Part shown: positions 24,047-32,959 of the stretch, piece after piece | Layout: each line of letters opens with the position of its first letter | Numbering within the stretch: the stretch's first letter is position 1 | NCBI GenBank assembly: GCA_015655015.1 | Contig: JAATFV010000064.1 | Location: 1 to 52,396 of the forward strand | Origin: Chitinophagales bacterium | GTDB lineage: Bacteria; Bacteroidota; Bacteroidia; Chitinophagales; Chitinophagaceae | Direction of reading: 5' to 3' | DNA length: 52,396 nt | Notes under the pieces: generated by a model | The model's input: the letters and a program-made list of their open reading frames with translations, nothing else | Told to the model about the DNA's origin: nothing | The model's database searches: none | Translations under genes and position numbers: made by a program

Positions 24047-25159
24047 ATGATCGTCGGCGTACTCAAGGAACCATCATTCGAATCCAGAGTTTCGTTACTG
24101 GCGGAAGGTGTTGTCGCCCTGATAAAAAAGAACGTGTCGGTTTGGGTGGAGCCGGGGGCAGGTGAGAAAGCCTTTTGCAGCGATGAGGATTATCTCAAAG
24201 CGGGGGCGATGATCCGGGCCCGGCCGGAACTTCTGGCAGAGGCGGATGTACTGCTGGGGCTGCAATGCGACGATATTCCCGCTACGGTACAAAATAAGAT
24301 ACTGATCGGCATCTACCAGCCGCTCTACCATCAGAACCTGATGTCTGTCTGGGCCAAGCAGCATATAACGAGCTTTAGTCTGGACATGTTACCCCGTACT
24401 ACCCGGGCGCAAAGCATGGACGTTCTCAGCTCCCAGGCGAATATTGCCGGCTATAAGGCCGTCTTGCTGGCGGCTAATTTGTTTCCCCATTATTTTCCCC
24501 TATTCATGACTGCAGCCGGGAGCATCCCTCCCGCAAAAGTATTGATCCTGGGCGCAGGGGTGGCAGGTTTGCAGGCTATTGCCACGGCCCGTCGTCTGGG
24601 CGCGGTGGTGGAAGTATTTGATACCAGGCCGGCGGTGAAAGAAGAAGTGATGAGCCTGGGCGGGAAATTCGTTGAAGTGGAAGGAGCTGCGGATGCGTCT
24701 ACCGGAGGGGGGTATGCTGTTGAACAATCCGCTGACTTTTTACAAAAACAAAAGGAAAAGATCGCGGAGAGCATTGCCAAAGCGGACATTGTCATTACTA
24801 CGGCCCAGATACCCGGGAAGCAGGCTCCTGTACTGGTAACGACTTCGATGATCGGGGCCATGAAAAAAGGATCGGTGATCATCGATCTGGCTGCTGCGAC
24901 AGGGGGCAATACGGAACTGACAAAGGATAAGGAGACCGTGATCCATAAGGGAGTAAGCATTGTAGGAAATTCGGCTTTGCCTTCGTCCATGCCTTATGAC
25001 GCCAGTAAGCTGTATGGGAAAAATGTATTGAATTTTTTGCAGCTGCTCATGGATAAGGAGGGGAAGCTGCAGCTGAATTTTGAGGATGATCTGGTGAAGG
25101 GATGTTGCATTACCCATAATGGGGAAGTGGTGCATGAGAAGGTGAAGGGGGGATTTTGA
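24047..25159 (+). CDS. pntAA: NAD(P) transhydrogenase subunit alpha, part 1
   Basis: NAD(H)-binding domain I of the proton-translocating transhydrogenase, which couples hydride transfer between NADH and NADP+ to the proton gradient and supplies NADPH. The 370 residues have the length of the split alpha-1 type. The Rossmann motif is GAGVAGLQA (169-177), followed by the acidic VFDTRP that selects NAD. The alanine-dehydrogenase-like N-terminal domain is intact. pntAB follows after 44 bases and pntB after a further 100, forming an operon. Upstream 23853-24046 holds no gene; it has degenerate GCCTGAAAGCA-type repeats and a TTGTTGG/CCAACAA hairpin (23963-23986). Confidence 0.96.
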   Translation: MIVGVLKEPSFESRVSLLAEGVVALIKKNVSVWVEPGAGEKAFCSDEDYLKAGAMIRARPELLAEADVLLGLQCDDIPATVQNKILIGIYQPLYHQNLMSVWAKQHITSFSLDMLPRTTRAQSMDVLSSQANIAGYKAVLLAANLFPHYFPLFMTAAGSIPPAKVLILGAGVAGLQAIATARRLGAVVEVFDTRPAVKEEVMSLGGKFVEVEGAADASTGGGYAVEQSADFLQKQKEKIAESIAKADIVITTAQIPGKQAPVLVTTSMIGAMKKGSVIIDLAAATGGNTELTKDKETVIHKGVSIVGNSALPSSMPYDASKLYGKNVLNFLQLLMDKEGKLQLNFEDDLVKGCCITHNGEVVHEKVKGGF

Positions 25160-25203
25160 ATTTTGAATGGGGGAGCGGTGTTAACTATTGAAATAAGTTT
25201 TAC

Positions 25204-25512
25204 ATGGCAACTATATTAACCTGGATCAGTGATCAACAGCAAATGATCTATATCGTGATCCTCATGATCTTTCTGGGAATTGAAGTGATCGGCCGGGTGC
25301 CGAGTGTATTGCATACGCCGTTGATGAGCGGGGCTAATGCCATTCATGGGGTTGTGATCATCGGGGCGATCATTGTAATGGGAAAGGCGGAGAGCGACAA
25401 TTATCTGGCCCTTGCGCTTGGGTTCCTGGCGGTGATCGTGGGGGCCCTGAATGTGGTAGGAGGTTTTGTGGTGACGGACAGAATGCTGGAAATGTTCAGG
25501 AAGAAACGTTAG
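25204..25512 (+). CDS. pntAB: NAD(P) transhydrogenase subunit alpha, part 2 (membrane)
   Basis: A 102-residue inner-membrane subunit contributing part of domain II, the proton channel. Three hydrophobic helices are visible (about 14-31, 40-58, 65-88), with the family segment EVIGRVPSVLHTPLMSGANAI between the first two, split here by a short loop. The length and position between pntAA and pntB identify it. Confidence 0.94.
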   Translation: MATILTWISDQQQMIYIVILMIFLGIEVIGRVPSVLHTPLMSGANAIHGVVIIGAIIVMGKAESDNYLALALGFLAVIVGALNVVGGFVVTDRMLEMFRKKR

Positions 25513-25612
25513 CGGGAACTAATCAGAGAACGCTGATCAACCCGGAACCTGCAAGGAGTTGCCGAAAGAATTTAGCGGGTGAGGCTTGGGGAATAAGCGC
25601 AAAACCAACCAT

Positions 25613-27082
25613 ATGGGCATAAGCATTCTTACCGTCTGTTATCTGATCGCGTCTGTTACGTTTATTCTCGGCTTGAAAATGCTATCGAATCCGGCGACTG
25701 CCCGAAAGGGAAATCTTATTGCGGCAGGAGGTATGACCCTGGCGATCCTGGGTACTATATTTTTGTATGAGGAGAACGGTCAGCGGCTACATAACTACGG
25801 ATGGATCTTTGGCGGCATTTTTATAGGGGGGATCATCGGCACGATGACAGCGAGGAAGGTGAAGATGACGGCTATGCCTGAACTGGTGAGCCTGTTTAAT
25901 GGAATGGGAGGGGCCTGCGCGGCATTGATCTCTATTGTGGAGTTCGGGCGGTTGGTGAGGGCCGATATGGGGATCACGGCGCCCCAGGGCGAATTGCTGA
26001 TCATTCTGTTGGGGTTGATCATCGGCTCCGTTTCTTTTGCGGGAAGTATGATTGCCTGGGGTAAGCTGAATGGGAGGATAAAAGATGTCGTGTTCAGGGG
26101 CCAGCATCTTGTAAACCTGTTTTTTCTTTTATTACTGGTCGCCGGGGCTGCCTATCTGATCAACTCTATGGATTTCGGGGTTACCTTCGGAGGGCAACCG
26201 CTCGGGCTGCATTTTGCAGCGGAGCCCTGGGTAAAGCCTTTTTTCTATTCTATTTTCGTCCTTGCTCTCGTATACGGTATTCTCTTTGTCCTCCCCATCG
26301 GGGGCGCCGATATGCCCGTGGTAATTTCTTTATTAAACTCCTTTACCGGCGTGGCGGCAGCCTGTGGCGGCTTCCTGTATGATAACAGGGCCATGCTGAC
26401 GGGCGGTATCCTGGTCGGCGCTGCCGGTACGCTGCTGACGATATTGATGTGCAAGGCAATGAACCGGTCTTTAATGAACGTGCTGATCGGCTCTTTTGGG
26501 GGCGGGGCTGTTGCAACGAATGGGACCGGTGGAGTTGGAAAGAAGCAGGGAGTTTATAAAGAGATCTCCCTCAGCGATGCGGCCATGATCATGAGCTATG
26601 CTCATAAAATAATGATCGTTCCGGGATATGGTCTGGCGGTGGCGCAGGCGCAGCACGTCTGTCATGAACTGGAGAAATTGCTGACGGAGAAAGGGGTGAA
26701 TGTAAAATATGCCATCCATCCCGTGGCGGGCCGTATGCCGGGGCATATGAATGTATTGCTGGCTGAAGCGGATGTGGACTATGATAATTTACTGGAAATG
26801 GAACAAGCCAATGCTGAATTTCCCACCACCGATGTGGTCATTGTATTAGGCGCCAATGATGTCGTCAACCCTGCTGCGAAGAACGATCCCGGTTCTCCGA
26901 TATATGGCATGCCGATCCTGGAAGTGGAAGCTGCAAAGACCTGTATTGTCAACAAGCGGTCCATGAAGCCGGGATACGCCGGTATCGAGAATGATCTTTT
27001 CTTCCAACCTAAGACTTCCATGCTGTTCGGGGATGCGAAGAAGGTATTACAGGATCTGATCGCGGAGATTAAGAGTTTGTAA
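25613..27082 (+). CDS. pntB: NAD(P) transhydrogenase subunit beta
   Basis: A 489-residue subunit. The first ~290 residues are a bundle of membrane helices completing the proton channel. The C-terminal ~180 residues are NADP(H)-binding domain III, with the motif YGLAVAQAQ and the later VIVLGANDVVNPAA and RSMKPGYAG segments that cover NADP. I place the start at the ATG at 25613 (MGISILTVCYLIA, directly into the first helix) rather than at a TTG 27 bases upstream. It completes the three-gene transhydrogenase operon. No terminator with a T-tract is visible after it. Confidence 0.96.
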   Translation: MGISILTVCYLIASVTFILGLKMLSNPATARKGNLIAAGGMTLAILGTIFLYEENGQRLHNYGWIFGGIFIGGIIGTMTARKVKMTAMPELVSLFNGMGGACAALISIVEFGRLVRADMGITAPQGELLIILLGLIIGSVSFAGSMIAWGKLNGRIKDVVFRGQHLVNLFFLLLLVAGAAYLINSMDFGVTFGGQPLGLHFAAEPWVKPFFYSIFVLALVYGILFVLPIGGADMPVVISLLNSFTGVAAACGGFLYDNRAMLTGGILVGAAGTLLTILMCKAMNRSLMNVLIGSFGGGAVATNGTGGVGKKQGVYKEISLSDAAMIMSYAHKIMIVPGYGLAVAQAQHVCHELEKLLTEKGVNVKYAIHPVAGRMPGHMNVLLAEADVDYDNLLEMEQANAEFPTTDVVIVLGANDVVNPAAKNDPGSPIYGMPILEVEAAKTCIVNKRSMKPGYAGIENDLFFQPKTSMLFGDAKKVLQDLIAEIKSL

Positions 27083-27233
27083 ACAGCTGCTGTTTATTGC
27101 GGTAAGCTATAGGGCTTCCGGCGGATATTTCAATGGTTGAGGGATGACGGGTAATTTTTGTTTTAATTATCCTGTTCCTGCCGGGGTATAAATGCGTTTT
27201 TTTTTATATCTTGGCATACGTCTCTTCAAAAAA

Positions 27234-27824
27234 ATGGATTACTCTCTACAAAACGACCCCGGTCTTATTGTATTGGTCAGGCAAGGGGATATGGCTGCTT
27301 TTACTGAATTATATAACCGGCATTGGAAGCCGTTGTATATTTCGGCGAGGAATATACTTCGCACCCGGGAAGCAGCCAAAGATATTGTGCAGGAAGTATT
27401 TACGGCTCTCTGGCAGAATAAGGCCAGTCTGGATATCCGGCATCCCAAAGCCTATTTGCAGCAGGCAGTGCGTTTCCAGGTGTTAAAGGCTATCCGTTCT
27501 GATAAGACGAGCGCAGATTTCTATCATCGGCTGGCGGAGGTTTCCAATGAAATGATCATTGAAAATCATCTTCTCTTTAAAGAATTGCAGCATGTTGTCG
27601 CAGAACTTATACAATCGTTGCCGGAAGATTGCCGCCAGGCCTTTCTTTTGAGCAGGGACCAGCATCTTTCTTATAACCAGATAGCGGAAAGGCTGAATGT
27701 ATCTGTAAAAACAGTGGAGAAAAAGATGTCCCGTTCTCTTAGGTACCTTCGTACCGGGCTGGGCAAATCGGCTATTTCGCTTTATTTTCTGATGGTTTTC
27801 ACTTACTTGTTACAAGGCTTCTGA
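27234..27824 (+). CDS. ECF sigma factor of the first SusCD locus
   Basis: A 196-residue sigma-70 family protein with region 2 (about 25-95, containing AAKDIVQEVFTALWQ) and region 4 (about 125-175) with the helix-turn-helix LSYNQIAERLNVSVKTVEKKM. It has the form of the Bacteroidota ECF sigma factors that sit beside FecR and SusC. The ATG at 27234 (MDYSLQNDPG) is preferred to one 42 bases upstream, which would add a hydrophobic non-family extension. A short hydrophobic C-terminal tail (about 180-194) ends the protein. It should direct transcription of the following susCD genes when released by FecR. Confidence 0.92.
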   Translation: MDYSLQNDPGLIVLVRQGDMAAFTELYNRHWKPLYISARNILRTREAAKDIVQEVFTALWQNKASLDIRHPKAYLQQAVRFQVLKAIRSDKTSADFYHRLAEVSNEMIIENHLLFKELQHVVAELIQSLPEDCRQAFLLSRDQHLSYNQIAERLNVSVKTVEKKMSRSLRYLRTGLGKSAISLYFLMVFTYLLQGF

Positions 27825-27883
27825 TAAACTTTTCTTTTTTGCGTAGGGTGGCTCTTCTTTTTTGGTACTAAATATAGATTCCA

Positions 27884-29077
27884 ATGGAAAGAGAACACTT
27901 CATACAACTGATCGATAAGTACTTGTCCCGTACAGCTACCCCTGCTGAACGGCGGCTCCTGGAAGAATATTATGCACAGCTGGCTGCGAAGGATCCTGCT
28001 AACTTTCAGGAAACGGACGAGGATATAATGGCGGATGAGGAATCAATCAGGGCGGCAATCCTGAAAAGGATAACACCGGGGAGGAAAAAGGGCACAGGGT
28101 ATTTAGTTCCAATGCGTTACCGTAGACTCGCGTGGACAGCTGCCGTATTTACAGGGGTTTTGTTGTGTGTTGGTGGTTGGTACCTGGGACATCATAAAGG
28201 GCAAAACAAGGCTGAGATCACCAAGGCTGAGGTTGCCCTGCAAAATGATATTGTTCCAGGTGGTAATAAGGCCATACTGACTTTGGGAGATTCTACGAGG
28301 ATAGTGCTGGATACGGCAAGGAACGGGACCGTTACGGCTCAGGGGAATATGAGGATCATGAAATTGGAGGATGGTCAATTGACATATGGTGTGGCAGGTG
28401 CGGACAGCGAAGCTAATGGGACCGGGGGGACTCCGAAAATTGTTTACAATACACTTACTACTCCACGCGGCGGCCAATATAAAATCACGCTGTCGGACGG
28501 AACACAGGTATGGCTGAACGCCGCTTCCTCCCTGCGTTACCCGACTATCTTCGCTGGCAGGGAAAGGGTGGTGGACATCACCGGGGAAGCCTATTTCGAG
28601 GTGAGTCCCGACGAACACAAGCCTTTTACGGTCAGGGCGAATGGAGCGGAGGTACAGGTATTGGGGACGCAATTCGATATAATGGCCTATGAGAATGAAG
28701 CGGAGCAGCACATCACATTGCAATCCGGTGGAGTGAGGATCAGTAAAGAAAATTCTTCCCGGGTCCTCAGACCCGGACAACAGGCCCGGCTATCGTCGTC
28801 AGAAGCTATCAGGATAGTGGAAGATGCGGATGTGGAGGAGGCCCTGGCCTGGAAGAATAACCTGTTCTCCTTTAATGATGCATCCATCGAGACGGTCATG
28901 CGGCAGCTCGCCCGCTGGTATGATGTGGATGTAAAGTATGCGGGCATCGTCTCGCAGCATTTTAACGGGAATATCCCCAGGTCGGTAAGCCTGTCCAGGA
29001 TATTTGTCATGTTGGAATTGACAGGGAAGGTGCATTTCGGGATAGAAGGCAGGCAAATAATAGTGTCTCCTATATGA
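27884..29077 (+). CDS. FecR-type anti-sigma factor of the first SusCD locus
   Basis: A 397-residue inner-membrane protein. The cytoplasmic N-terminal part (about 1-75) binds sigma. One helix (about 82-101) crosses the membrane. The periplasmic FecR domain (about 195-300) has the motif LSDGTQVWLNAASSLRYP, then GEAYFEV and FTVRANGAEVQVLGTQF. A C-terminal DUF4974 domain (about 315-390, ending SLSRIFVMLELTGKVHF) contacts the STN domain of SusC. It lies 59 bases after the sigma gene and 174 bases before susC, and completes the outer-membrane-to-sigma signalling chain. Nothing unusual is visible in the domain order. Confidence 0.93.
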   Translation: MEREHFIQLIDKYLSRTATPAERRLLEEYYAQLAAKDPANFQETDEDIMADEESIRAAILKRITPGRKKGTGYLVPMRYRRLAWTAAVFTGVLLCVGGWYLGHHKGQNKAEITKAEVALQNDIVPGGNKAILTLGDSTRIVLDTARNGTVTAQGNMRIMKLEDGQLTYGVAGADSEANGTGGTPKIVYNTLTTPRGGQYKITLSDGTQVWLNAASSLRYPTIFAGRERVVDITGEAYFEVSPDEHKPFTVRANGAEVQVLGTQFDIMAYENEAEQHITLQSGGVRISKENSSRVLRPGQQARLSSSEAIRIVEDADVEEALAWKNNLFSFNDASIETVMRQLARWYDVDVKYAGIVSQHFNGNIPRSVSLSRIFVMLELTGKVHFGIEGRQIIVSPI

Positions 29078-29126
29078 TAACAGTAATGTACCCTATTTTG
29101 TATTAAATATATCCGGGGAAGAGCCC

Positions 29127-29161
29127 AAAAAAGCCGGATTCTGGATGTGACAGAATCCGGC
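29127..29161 (-). terminator. Intrinsic terminator facing leftward between fecR and susC
   Basis: GCCGGATTCTG (29133-29143) and CAGAATCCGGC (29151-29161) form a perfect 11-bp stem with a 7-base loop. Six A residues at 29127-29132 become a T-tract on the minus strand, so as an intrinsic terminator it works leftward, against the genes. Read rightward it is a hairpin without a U-tract that could still slow read-through into susC. Confidence 0.6.
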
Positions 29162-29251
29162 GGAAGGCGCCGATAAATTTCGGGCCTGATCGGGCAATTT
29201 TCTAAGATATAGATGTAACTGCTTATTAATTAACCCAAACAAGGTAAAAGT

Positions 29252-32200
29252 ATGAAATTTTTTTCCTGTAAGCACCGCTATGGAGCGGAATTACTAACCA
29301 AAACGGCATCGGTAATGAAATTAACCATTGCTTTATTATTGGTGACCTGCCTGCAGGTCCATGCCATGGGCGGTTTTTCACAAGAGATCACTCTTTCAGA
29401 ACGAAACGCCCCGTTGGAGAAGGTCTTTAAGATGATCCGAAAACAGACCAATTATTTATTCCTGTATACCAGGGAAGAGCTGCAAAATGCCAGGAAGGTA
29501 AATATCGATGTAAATGGCGCCACCTTGGAGCAGGTATTGACTTTATGTTTTAAAGATCAGCCGCTGCAGTATACGATCATGGAGAAAACGGTTATCGTCA
29601 AGCATTTGACGATGGTGAGCGTCGAGGCTCCCCCTCTCTTGCCTCCTGTCATCGTGAATGGAATTGTTACCGATTCGGCGGGCCATCCTCTGCCTGGTGT
29701 CACTATCCTGGTCAGGAATACGAAGATACAAGGCCTCACGGACGCATACGGAAAGTTTAAGCTGAATGTACCTTCCGCTAATTCGATATTGGTATTTACC
29801 AGTGTTGGATATGTAAAAAAAGAGGTGTCAGCAGGGAGCGGAGAGGTCCTTACAATTATTCTCCATAGTAATCCCAAAGAGCTGAATGAGGTTGTGATCA
29901 CGGGCTTTGGAGAGTCCAGGAACAGGAGAAGCCTGGGTTATTCCATAACGCAGGTATCGGGTGATGACATTCGAACTGCTAATGCCGTAAACCCCATCGC
30001 TGCTTTACAGGGAATGGTGCCGGGGCTGCAGGTGCAATCGGGCGTTGGGGGCCCGCAGTCAACGCCGCGCTTTTTAATAAGGGGCAGCGCCTCATTGGAT
30101 CCTTATGGGAATCAACCGCTGATAGTAGTGGATGACGTAATTATGGATGATAATGTGGTATTGCCCAATAAGGGGAATGCCCAGGACTTTGGCAATATAC
30201 TTAAAGACATCAACCCGGATGATGTCGAATCGGTAAGTGTATTAAAGGGAGGCGGTGTTACGGCCTTGTATGGCAGCAAGGCGTCCAACGGAGTTATCCT
30301 GATAAAAACAAAAAAAGGATTAGTCAGCAAAGGACTCGGTATTTCATTTACCCAAAGATTGCAATGGGACGTCCCCTACAAGACGGTCGATTTCCAAAAT
30401 CAATTTGGCTCAGGACTGGGATTGACCGATTTTACCACAGGAACCGACAGCGTCCTGCAAATAGATCCCAGCACTTACGGTTATAATTTTGGACCGGAAA
30501 TGACCGGGCAGACTGTTAGAGATATCACCGGAAAAATAGTCAAAAACAACCCGCGGCCGCATAATATTCTGGATGCCTTTCGTACAGGCTTTATGCGCAA
30601 CACCAACGTCAGCATATCCGGAGGAAATGAAAGAGGCACGTTCAGGCTTTCCTACTCCGATCTGGGTTCGGGAGGTGTCGTTCCCAATAATGATCTGAAA
30701 AGGAATAGCATCAATCTCAGGGCTACACAACGGCTGGCCAGCTCTGTCCTTGTCGACGCCAACATAGCGTACACACATTCCAATGTATTGAACCCGGCAT
30801 ACAACGGCGGGCCGGCCGAAGGACCCGGCAACGGAGGAATAGCCAGTACCTTTGTATACGGAGGCGTACGGAATTATGATACCAAATACTGGCTGACCCA
30901 TTATATCGATCCGGTCAACGGAGGAGTAAATCTGAACGACTACTCCGGACTTTCCTTTGTGTGGTTTTCTCTCTTTCAGAATCAGGCCCGTCAGATCGAA
31001 GAAAATTTCAGAGGCAGTGTTGATCTGAAAGCCACTCTTGCCAAAGGCCTGGTGCTGGAAGGAATTACCAGCCTGGATTATTTTGGCCGTAATAACGAGA
31101 ACAAACAACGGGGGCAGGATGTCGGTTTTGCTACCCCCAGCTATTCCACCTATGTGGCAAATGTGCGTTCCAACCGTTACAGGGCCAACCTCAACTATTC
31201 CACTAAATTAAATAGTACGATGAATATGGGATTACAGGCCGGAGGCGAAGCGATCAGCAATATAGGAGCTGGGACGACCACTACCATGAATGGGCCTGTC
31301 TTACCGGATGTATACCGGATCTCCAATTCTTCCAAACCTCCGACAGTGACCGAAGACAAGCCTAACCAAAGTCGGACCTATGCTCTGTTTTTCCAGGGCA
31401 ACTTTTCCTTCCGGGACAATATTTACATCGATGTCTATGGAAGGAATGAATGGAACTCCACGCTGGTATATAATGATGGTCATGGAAAATACTCCTATTT
31501 TTATTCCGGCGCAGACATGGCATGGGTTTTTACTGATGCGATGAAGTTGCCCTCCATCTTTGACTTCGGGAAATTGCGCCTGTCTTACGCTGCGGTGGGC
31601 GGCGGCGCCAACGCGCCATATATTGCCAATACAGGTGCTTTCGTCGCCAATAATCAGTATATGTCCAACACCGGGGTGACGGTCGTTAATTATTCCTATG
31701 GTTCTACTATCTTACCCAATCAGTCCCTGGTGCCTACCAATATAAGCAAAATAGAGGCTGGATTGGAATTGAAGATGCTGCGCAACAGGCTGGGCGCGGA
31801 TATCACCTTTTATACGCAGGATAATAAGAAGCAGATCATCAATTTCGGTACTCCCTCGACATCCGGTGTAACAGGCGCACTTCTTAATGACGGTACGGTG
31901 CGTAACAAGGGCTGGGAAATACGCCTGACCGGCACGCCGGTACAAACGAAAAATTTTTCGTGGAATACTTATTTCAACTATACGCGCAATAGAAATACGA
32001 TCCTGGCCCTTCCATATGGCTTAGACTCCAAACAAATAGGCGGCGGCGACGGCTTCCAGGTCCTTGCTAAAAAGGGAGGCGAATACGGGACACTTACCGC
32101 CACCTACGGATATGCGCATTACCAGGCCCAGGACGCACATGGCAATCCCATTGCAGACCCTGCGAACGGCAAGCGCGTACTTAGTATCGGCGGCGCCAGC

Positions 32201-32920
32201 AGCTCCTCGGTATATGTAAGGGCGCAGAATTATCCACAGGGCTCGAGCCAACAGCCCGTTATTGGTTCCATTACCCCTAATTTCCTGGGTAACTGGCGCA
32301 ACGATTTCAGCTATAAGAATTTCTCATTGAGCGTTATCATGGATTCTAAATTCGGTGGAAAGATCTATTCCCTGACAGAAGACTATGGCTCCTGGCTGGG
32401 CAGCATGAAGAGCACCTTGCCGGGCCGAACCAATGCACTCGGCGGTCTTACCTATACCAACGCAGGCGTTACCCGGCCCAGCGGTGTTATCATGGATGGT
32501 GTTTACAGGCAGGGATCAGTTATTACGGGCCTTGACGGACAGCAGCACGACCTTTCAGGGATGAGCATGCAACAGGCATATAAAAATGGATGGATACTGC
32601 CTACCAACGCCAGCAGTATGTATCAGAATACACATAGCTGGGCGAACGGCATCAGGGAATCAGCCATCTTCACCTCTTCCTGGGTGTCCCTGCAGCAGGT
32701 GTCCGTTGGTTATAACCTGCCCGCCGGGATAGCCGCTAAAGCAAAAATGAACAGCCTTCGCCTGTCTTTGAGCGGTTACAACCTGATATACATATATAAT
32801 AACGCGCCCGATCATGTCAACCCGGATAATCTAAGCAGCAGCGGCTCCGATGCGATGACCGAAACGTCAGCCATGCCCTATATCCGCAGTTTTGCTTTTT
32901 CGATCTTTGGCAACTTTTGA
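29252..32920 (+). CDS. SusC/RagA-type TonB-dependent receptor with STN domain (locus 1)
   Basis: A 1222-residue outer-membrane importer. The signal sequence covers about 1-43. The STN domain (46-118) signals to FecR, a carboxypeptidase-regulatory-like domain spans about 134-208, and the TonB-box-like ELNEVVITG is at 210-218. The plug contains RFLIRG and DDVESVSVLKGGGVTALYGSKASNGVILIKTKKG, split over residues about 285-355. The remainder is a 22-strand barrel ending in the aromatic FAFSIFGNF. Together with the SusD gene 39 bases downstream it forms the ligand-import complex. The ligand is unknown; the downstream redox genes do not point to a polysaccharide. Confidence 0.95.
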   Translation: MKFFSCKHRYGAELLTKTASVMKLTIALLLVTCLQVHAMGGFSQEITLSERNAPLEKVFKMIRKQTNYLFLYTREELQNARKVNIDVNGATLEQVLTLCFKDQPLQYTIMEKTVIVKHLTMVSVEAPPLLPPVIVNGIVTDSAGHPLPGVTILVRNTKIQGLTDAYGKFKLNVPSANSILVFTSVGYVKKEVSAGSGEVLTIILHSNPKELNEVVITGFGESRNRRSLGYSITQVSGDDIRTANAVNPIAALQGMVPGLQVQSGVGGPQSTPRFLIRGSASLDPYGNQPLIVVDDVIMDDNVVLPNKGNAQDFGNILKDINPDDVESVSVLKGGGVTALYGSKASNGVILIKTKKGLVSKGLGISFTQRLQWDVPYKTVDFQNQFGSGLGLTDFTTGTDSVLQIDPSTYGYNFGPEMTGQTVRDITGKIVKNNPRPHNILDAFRTGFMRNTNVSISGGNERGTFRLSYSDLGSGGVVPNNDLKRNSINLRATQRLASSVLVDANIAYTHSNVLNPAYNGGPAEGPGNGGIASTFVYGGVRNYDTKYWLTHYIDPVNGGVNLNDYSGLSFVWFSLFQNQARQIEENFRGSVDLKATLAKGLVLEGITSLDYFGRNNENKQRGQDVGFATPSYSTYVANVRSNRYRANLNYSTKLNSTMNMGLQAGGEAISNIGAGTTTTMNGPVLPDVYRISNSSKPPTVTEDKPNQSRTYALFFQGNFSFRDNIYIDVYGRNEWNSTLVYNDGHGKYSYFYSGADMAWVFTDAMKLPSIFDFGKLRLSYAAVGGGANAPYIANTGAFVANNQYMSNTGVTVVNYSYGSTILPNQSLVPTNISKIEAGLELKMLRNRLGADITFYTQDNKKQIINFGTPSTSGVTGALLNDGTVRNKGWEIRLTGTPVQTKNFSWNTYFNYTRNRNTILALPYGLDSKQIGGGDGFQVLAKKGGEYGTLTATYGYAHYQAQDAHGNPIADPANGKRVLSIGGASSSSVYVRAQNYPQGSSQQPVIGSITPNFLGNWRNDFSYKNFSLSVIMDSKFGGKIYSLTEDYGSWLGSMKSTLPGRTNALGGLTYTNAGVTRPSGVIMDGVYRQGSVITGLDGQQHDLSGMSMQQAYKNGWILPTNASSMYQNTHSWANGIRESAIFTSSWVSLQQVSVGYNLPAGIAAKAKMNSLRLSLSGYNLIYIYNNAPDHVNPDNLSSSGSDAMTETSAMPYIRSFAFSIFGNF

Positions 32921-32959
32921 TAACAGCGCAGAAAAATTATAAGAGTAAAAAAGACAATC

